NCBI GenBank assembly: GCA_903840235.1 | Contig: CAIMFE010000131.1 | Coordinates: 1 to 10,055 of the forward strand | Length of the DNA stretch: 10,055 nt | Reading direction: 5' to 3' | Origin: an uncultured Opitutia bacterium | GTDB lineage: Bacteria > Verrucomicrobiota > Verrucomicrobiia > Opitutales > UBA953 | Part shown: one piece after another, positions 6,290 through 10,055 of the stretch | Numbering within the stretch: position 1 is the first letter of the stretch | Layout: every line of letters starts with the position of its first letter | Notes under the pieces: generated by a model | Seen by the model: only the letters and a program-made list of their open reading frames with translations | Database searches by the model: none | Told to the model about the DNA's origin: nothing | Position numbers and translations under genes: made by a program

Positions 6290-7084
6290 ATGGCGTTCGC
6301 TTTTCATATTCTCGGTACCAGCAGTTCGGGAAATTGCTCGATTTTACAAGCCGACGACACACGGATCATGCTCGATGCAGGCTTCCCCGGTCCACGCCTG
6401 GAATCATCACTCGCTAAAGTCGGCATAGAGGTCCCCGCCATCGATGCGATTTTTATCACGCACGAACACACCGATCATTGCATTGGTCTCACTGCACTCC
6501 TCCGACAAAATCCCTTATTAAAAGTTTTCGCGAATCGAGAAACTGCTCGGCGAATTCAAGCGACCTTAAAAATTCGTCCGAACTGGCAAATTTTTGAAAC
6601 AGGAACGACGTTCGAATTTCGTAATTTAAAAATCACTTCGATTCCCATTCCGCACGATGCAGCTGACCCGGTCGGATTCGCCCTGGATTGTCCGCACACC
6701 GATTCCGGCGGTCACAAACGCGTTACTTGGTTAACTGACTTAGGACATGCCACGGATGTGGTGCGACATCACTGCGCCTTGGCTGATATTTTAGTGCTCG
6801 AAGCGAACTACGATGATGAGATGCTCGATTTATCGAAACGTCCCCTCAGTCTTAAACAAAGAATCCGTGGTAATCATGGCCACCTTTCAAATCAAGACGC
6901 TCGCGATTTATTACTTGGACTCAAAGAATGGCAAACGAGCCATTTATACCTCGGACATTTGAGCAAGGAATGTAATCGTACCGTTTTAGTGGATGAAGTG
7001 ATGCAGGCGGTACGGAATCACAAAGAAGATCTTCAAGTGACCGTCATCGATCCACTTGAAGAAACTCCCGTTAGCTATTGGTAA
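6290..7084 (+). CDS. MBL-fold metallo-hydrolase, YycJ/WalJ type
   Basis: A 264-residue metallo-beta-lactamase-fold protein. The start MAFAFHILGTSSSGNCSILQ and MLDAGFPGPRLESSL match the opening of the YycJ/WalJ family, whose Bacillus member is reported as a DNA exonuclease. Metal-site motifs are THEHTDH (57-63), His122 in IPHDAADPVGF, Asp150 in WLTDLGH, LEANYDDEML (170-179), and GHLS repeated at 197-200 and 222-225, the second likely giving the last histidine. All expected ligands are present. The ATG at 6290 is chosen because the family similarity starts there; the open frame extends back to 6155 but that part is antisense to glgC and has no similarity. No Shine-Dalgarno sequence. Divergent from glgC across 103 bases without a recognisable promoter. 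Convergent with the next gene, only five bases apart. Nuclease function is inferred from family. Confidence 0.88.
   Translation: MAFAFHILGTSSSGNCSILQADDTRIMLDAGFPGPRLESSLAKVGIEVPAIDAIFITHEHTDHCIGLTALLRQNPLLKVFANRETARRIQATLKIRPNWQIFETGTTFEFRNLKITSIPIPHDAADPVGFALDCPHTDSGGHKRVTWLTDLGHATDVVRHHCALADILVLEANYDDEMLDLSKRPLSLKQRIRGNHGHLSNQDARDLLLGLKEWQTSHLYLGHLSKECNRTVLVDEVMQAVRNHKEDLQVTVIDPLEETPVSYW
7030..7062. repeat. 10-bp perfect inverted repeat near the convergent junction
   Basis: TCTTCAAGTG (7030-7039) and CACTTGAAGA (7053-7062) are perfect reverse complements separated by 13 bases, inside the 3' coding end of the WalJ-like gene. Read leftwards it lies just beyond the stop of the 637-residue protein gene (7090) and is followed by a pyrimidine-rich stretch (TCTTCTTTG), so it could help end or stabilise that transcript. 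There is no proper T-run on either side. Confidence 0.4.
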
Positions 7085-7089
7085 ATAAC

Positions 7090-9003
7090 TTAGCGGGCGG
7101 GCGGCACCGGTACCTCGTCAGTCGTTGCAGGCGTCAAGGGCGGCACTGGAACTTCGCTCGTCGCACGGACGTTAGAACCGCCTGCGACAATGCGAGCTAA
7201 GCGCTTAATGGCCTCACCACAGGCCGGCGAAGCTGGATTGATGTCTTGAGCCTGCAACCAGGCGTTTAAGGCAGCAGCTTCGGCACCTTCTTTTTCAAAT
7301 TTTTCGGCTAACGCAATCAGTCTCGCGTAATCAGCAACCAACGGAGCGATGTCAGAGCGAGTCTTCGCTAAAACTAAATCGTCGGACTCCGTCTTCGATG
7401 CTTCCACTAAAACATCCCAAGCGAGATAAGGATTATTTTGGGAGGCTAAGACTGAAGCCTTTTGGATATTGGCATCCAATTCGCCGACGCGATTAACAAT
7501 CTGACGCAATTTATCGCTGCGGGCTTTGTCTGAGGAGAGTGCTAAGGCGAATTCTAGTTTCTTATTAAAAATATCTCTCCACTTGGATTCCGAGACCAGA
7601 CGATCAAATTCAGGAATCATCTGCCCCATCTTGTCTTGGCGACTAACGACTTGGGTTGCGAATTCTTTGATTTGTGGATTCTGCGGCCAGATTTTTCCAG
7701 CTCTCTCGAGGGCGGTCTCCGCCTTAGCTGTATCGCCCGACAGGGCGGCTTGCTTAGCAGACAAGATCGCCATGTTGGAAGCGTTGATAGCGTTATTCAC
7801 TTTGGAGAGAATCGAGGTGCCAGGGAAGTCTTTGGCACGACCTTTTACTTTGTTTACGTAGCCTTCGACATTCGCCAAATCGCGTTCGTCGCCAATGCGT
7901 TGGAGTTCGCGTAAGTCGCGCCATAAATCGAGCATTTCACGCTTCTTGACCGGATCAAATGTCATCACCACCGGTTCGTATTCTCCGAGGAAATAAGTTT
8001 CTTGGAGGCGCTCGAACGACCCGTAAATTTCGCCCTGTTTTTGAAGATCATCCACCGTCTTCATACCCAAACTAACATCATTCATTGCCTCACGCGCTAA
8101 GGTGTCGAGCGACTCAAGAGTCGGAACGAAATCCGAGACCGGGAAAAATTCTTTAACTTCTTTCGCACCGACTTTGATATTCTGATTAGCTCCTTTGAAG
8201 AGTACGCGATAGAAGGCACTCGTTATGATGCAGTGACGGTAACGACGCTGTAAAAGAAAACCGACCATTTGAGATTGGAATTCAACCTGGGCTTTTAATC
8301 CTAACGCAGTCATCTCAGCATTCTTCGCTAAAATTTCGGCCTGCGTGCGCGATTCATCTTTCACACGATAGCCAAGTTCGGTGGTCCCTTGTGAGGTTTT
8401 CTTCAGTTTATTTGTGGTCCCACTACTATTATCATCATTAGCTTCCTCAATTTTCTGAGCGCGATTAACGACGACACCCTCTTGCACTTTACGCAAAGCT
8501 TCTAACTGATTCTTGGTGATGTTTAGATCTCGGAACTCTGCGCGCATGGTCCAAATTTTCTTAACCTGCGAAGCAATAGTTAAACTGTTATTAGCATCCA
8601 TCTCATATTGAGCTGCCTCGAAGAGAAGATTAAAGGCCTCTTGCTGGTTGGTATAGTAATTCGCTGGAGTGATGGCGTTAGGTGCTAAAAGTTTTTCAAT
8701 TTTATCTAATATTTTCACGTATTTTTCGACATCACCACTCGTCGGAGGAGACTGTAAATATCGCTCAAAACGAGCACGCATGAGGCGTGAATTTCCGAGG
8801 TTAAAGGTCTTCCCCTTCCACTGCATGGAACCGTTTTCCATATCGACCGAATCACTATTCACATCGAACAAGCGATCCGCTCCACCTTCGACGGTTGAGC
8901 TCTTGTAATCACCGCTGGTGGTCGCTGCCTTAGGCGGCTCAGCTTGGGCGAAGCCCGCCACGGTCAGTGCCGAAATAAAAATGATATTAAATAAGTGCTT
9001 CAT
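7090..9003 (-). CDS. Large exported protein of unknown function, alpha-helical, with TPR-like segments
   Basis: I do not recognise the family. The 637-residue product begins with a clear Sec signal peptide: MKHLF, a hydrophobic core to about 19, and AQA followed by EPP, predicting cleavage after Ala21. The mature protein is charged, Ala/Leu/Glu-rich and looks mostly helical. TPR-like helix pairs are visible at 426-452 (DTAKAETALERAGKIWPQNP style) and 574-602 (AEAAALNAWLQAQDINPASP style). A low-complexity Ser/Thr/Asp/Asn stretch lies at 188-208. The extreme C-terminus has two copies of EVPVPP (617-622, 630-635). Two cysteines remain in the mature chain (258, 595). Likely periplasmic or envelope-attached, as a scaffold or adaptor; that is inference. 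It starts nine bases after the upstream 129-residue gene, without a Shine-Dalgarno sequence, so probably one transcript. Confidence 0.85.
   Translation of the reverse strand: MKHLFNIIFISALTVAGFAQAEPPKAATTSGDYKSSTVEGGADRLFDVNSDSVDMENGSMQWKGKTFNLGNSRLMRARFERYLQSPPTSGDVEKYVKILDKIEKLLAPNAITPANYYTNQQEAFNLLFEAAQYEMDANNSLTIASQVKKIWTMRAEFRDLNITKNQLEALRKVQEGVVVNRAQKIEEANDDNSSGTTNKLKKTSQGTTELGYRVKDESRTQAEILAKNAEMTALGLKAQVEFQSQMVGFLLQRRYRHCIITSAFYRVLFKGANQNIKVGAKEVKEFFPVSDFVPTLESLDTLAREAMNDVSLGMKTVDDLQKQGEIYGSFERLQETYFLGEYEPVVMTFDPVKKREMLDLWRDLRELQRIGDERDLANVEGYVNKVKGRAKDFPGTSILSKVNNAINASNMAILSAKQAALSGDTAKAETALERAGKIWPQNPQIKEFATQVVSRQDKMGQMIPEFDRLVSESKWRDIFNKKLEFALALSSDKARSDKLRQIVNRVGELDANIQKASVLASQNNPYLAWDVLVEASKTESDDLVLAKTRSDIAPLVADYARLIALAEKFEKEGAEAAALNAWLQAQDINPASPACGEAIKRLARIVAGGSNVRATSEVPVPPLTPATTDEVPVPPAR
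7099..7156. repeat. Two 19-base near-identical direct repeats encoding EVPVPP
   Basis: The segments at 7099-7117 and 7138-7156 are identical at 16 of 19 positions and start 39 bases (13 codons) apart. On the minus strand both encode Glu-Val-Pro-Val-Pro-Pro near the C-terminus of the exported protein. The differences are at codon-silent positions, which suggests an old internal duplication kept for its protein sequence. Confidence 0.7.
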
Positions 9004-9012
9004 GGGGTAGCT

Positions 9013-9402
9013 TTAGAATTTTTCGAGTTCTTCAACGACTAATAGATCGCGACTCACGCGAACCTTAAACTTATAGCGTTGGCCAACTTCAAAATTGTTT
9101 CCGCCATTCAGGGGAATGAACACGGAGATCCGTCCGGCGCCACGCGCGGTCTCGGTAGGTTTCACTGCCAAGATACGTCCTCTACCTTCAACGAACGAAA
9201 GCTGCTGTTCGATTTGGCAATCGAGACGGTAAACATTGCCCTGCATCGTCGCCCAATCTTTGCGATAACCATCCACGGAGAAGGCACTCAAGTCAGCAAA
9301 CTTTCCGCCACCCGCTAAACGAGGTAAAACTACCGCGAGTAAAATAACGATGACCACAACGGGGATACCGAGCGCGTAAAAAATGGGTGGGACTTTGGAC
9401 AT
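9013..9402 (-). CDS. Small single-pass membrane protein of unknown function
   Basis: A 129-residue protein with one strongly hydrophobic segment at about 8-30 (FYALGIPVVVIVILLAVVLP) followed by a 95-residue region outside or peripheral to the membrane. The start has few charges, so it reads as an uncleaved N-terminal anchor. The region from about 55 has alternating hydrophobic residues and glycine turns (NVYRLDCQIEQQLSFVEGRG, ISVFIPLNGG, YKFKVRVSRDLLVVEEL), compatible with a small beta-barrel such as an OB-like fold; that is a guess from pattern. No enzyme motif is seen. It precedes the 637-residue exported protein by nine bases and follows the ABC-2 permease gene by 55. A good promoter lies directly upstream, with TATAAT ending four bases before the ATG and no Shine-Dalgarno sequence, so the mRNA may be leaderless. 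Confidence 0.8.
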   Translation of the reverse strand: MSKVPPIFYALGIPVVVIVILLAVVLPRLAGGGKFADLSAFSVDGYRKDWATMQGNVYRLDCQIEQQLSFVEGRGRILAVKPTETARGAGRISVFIPLNGGNNFEVGQRYKFKVRVSRDLLVVEELEKF

Positions 9403-9406
9403 GGGA

Positions 9407-9436
9407 ATTATAAATAAGTTAAGAAATTATTATGAA
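9407..9436 (-). promoter_or_regulatory. Sigma70-like promoter for the 129- and 637-residue protein genes
   Basis: On the minus strand, TTCATA (9436-9431, four of six matches to TTGACA) is followed after 18 AT-rich bases by a perfect TATAAT (9412-9407). Only four bases (TCCC) separate the -10 box from the ATG at 9402. A normal start-site distance puts +1 at about 9400-9402, on the start codon itself. The element fills the 55-base gap after the permease gene, where no terminator is evident. Confidence 0.5.
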
Positions 9437-9457
9437 TCATCCTAACAGGCTTTGTGA

Positions 9458-10055
9458 TTAGTTCCAGCGCTTTTGCTGACAACCTATAACAACGAGGCAA
9501 ACTCCGAATAAACCCTGCACTAAAAGTAAAACGAGCGACAAGGTCGGGGAGGCAATAAACGATGACTGATCAGGTAGACTGGAGGTGTAGGCCCCGTAGA
9601 GGTCCGACGACATCATGGAATTCATGTAGCCCGACCAACCCCAGTAGGCGTTGATGAAGGGTCGACAAATCCAAGTGAGTGCGGCGGGTAGAGCTAAGAC
9701 CACGCCTGATAAAGGTAGCTGAAATCCGACGAGATAAATGGAGAGCAGAGACGACTTTTCAGGCGAAGTCAGCATCGCGGAAAAACCAAGGCACACGATC
9801 GACATTGAAACGCACGTCGCCGCGAGCATCACAATCTGGTCCGACCACGGACCAGGGAATCGACAGATGATTTTCACAAACGCACACATCCAAGCACCTT
9901 GGAAAATCGCAATAAGTGAAACGAAAGTGATTTTGGAAAAGGCGTAGGACCACGGACGCAGACCGGTCATGCGTTCTTTCTCATACAAGGTGCGTTCCGC
10001 AGAGATTTCTCGTCCCCCATTATTCGCGCCCATCAAGGTAAGGAGAATCACCTGG
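9458..10055 (-). CDS. ABC-2 type transporter permease, C-terminal part (5' end outside window)
   Basis: The frame is open from the right edge to a TAA at 9458-9460 and gives about 198 residues. A GTG at 10051 lies in frame but is an internal valine: the sequence begins in mid-domain. The opening NNGGREISAERTLYEKER is the conserved cytoplasmic motif of ABCG-like ABC-2 permeases (N..REI..ER..Y.RER), placed just before the transmembrane helices. Hydrophobic helices then follow at about 41-63, 73-93, 101-123 and 169-190 (counting from the GTG), with a Trp/Tyr/Met-rich loop between the last two. The end QQKRWN is cytoplasmic. In many bacteria such permeases are fused to an ATPase, sometimes with an FHA domain; whether this one is cannot be seen. 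Export of an unknown substrate is inferred. Confidence 0.85.
   Translation of the reverse strand, partial: QVILLTLMGANNGGREISAERTLYEKERMTGLRPWSYAFSKITFVSLIAIFQGAWMCAFVKIICRFPGPWSDQIVMLAATCVSMSIVCLGFSAMLTSPEKSSLLSIYLVGFQLPLSGVVLALPAALTWICRPFINAYWGWSGYMNSMMSSDLYGAYTSSLPDQSSFIASPTLSLVLLLVQGLFGVCLVVIGCQQKRWN

Noticed and set aside
7526..7914. Two overlapping plus-strand open frames inside the exported-protein gene
   Set aside because: Antisense shadows with biased composition; the minus-strand frame has a signal peptide and continuous helical sequence.
9679..9953. Several short open frames on both strands inside the ABC-2 permease gene
   Set aside because: They lie within the permease frame, which shows the conserved N..REI..ER motif and membrane helices; the alternatives show no domain.
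1..10055. Mobile element, CRISPR array, toxin-antitoxin or defence system
   Set aside because: No terminal inverted repeats, transposase, regularly spaced repeats, or toxin/nuclease gene pairs are visible; the WalJ-like nuclease family is a conserved housekeeping protein.

Overview
The window looks like an ordinary stretch of bacterial chromosome with roughly balanced base composition. It carries ten complete or nearly complete protein genes plus one gene cut off at the left edge. The mix is Aat, AroK, an archaeal-type branched-chain aminotransferase, a cyanobacterial/plant-type GlgC and a YycJ/WalJ-type beta-lactamase-fold protein, together with large lineage-specific secreted and membrane proteins and very few Shine-Dalgarno sequences. 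This is compatible with a member of the PVC group such as Verrucomicrobiota. That placement is an impression from gene style, not a demonstrated classification. I see no rRNA, tRNA, CRISPR array, insertion sequence, phage gene or integrase, and no gap between genes longer than about 120 bases.

Left part (1-3800). A basic protein with a C-terminal helix-turn-helix ends at 216. A hairpin with a T-run facing left sits at 221-257, directly on the start of aat (252-944, leucyl/phenylalanyl-tRNA--protein transferase). aat converges on and overlaps aroK (shikimate kinase, minus strand, 907-1485), whose probable terminator lies inside aat. Across a 116-base divergent spacer is a PaaK-like acyl-adenylating enzyme (1602-2834), then ilvE (2927-3796).

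Middle (3800-7084). ilvE converges on a minus-strand pair in which glgC (4891-6186) is coupled through an ATGA overlap to an unrecognised membrane protein (3815-4894). A strong hairpin with T-runs on both sides (3809-3854) serves both converging transcripts and lies inside the 3' coding end of the membrane protein gene. A WalJ-like hydrolase (6290-7084) diverges from glgC.

Right part (7085-10055). Three minus-strand genes are read leftwards: the C-terminal part of an ABC-2 type permease (entering at the right edge), a 129-residue single-pass membrane protein with a good promoter almost touching its ATG, and, 9 bases on, a 637-residue exported protein of unknown function. The last two are probably one transcript and may act in the cell envelope.

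The recognised genes are housekeeping: aromatic and branched-chain amino acid synthesis, glycogen precursor synthesis and N-degron tagging. No complete new system is evident. The most noteworthy points are the architecture of the convergent junctions (terminators embedded in coding sequence), a candidate leaderless promoter, near-absence of Shine-Dalgarno sequences, and two uncharacterised envelope-protein loci.
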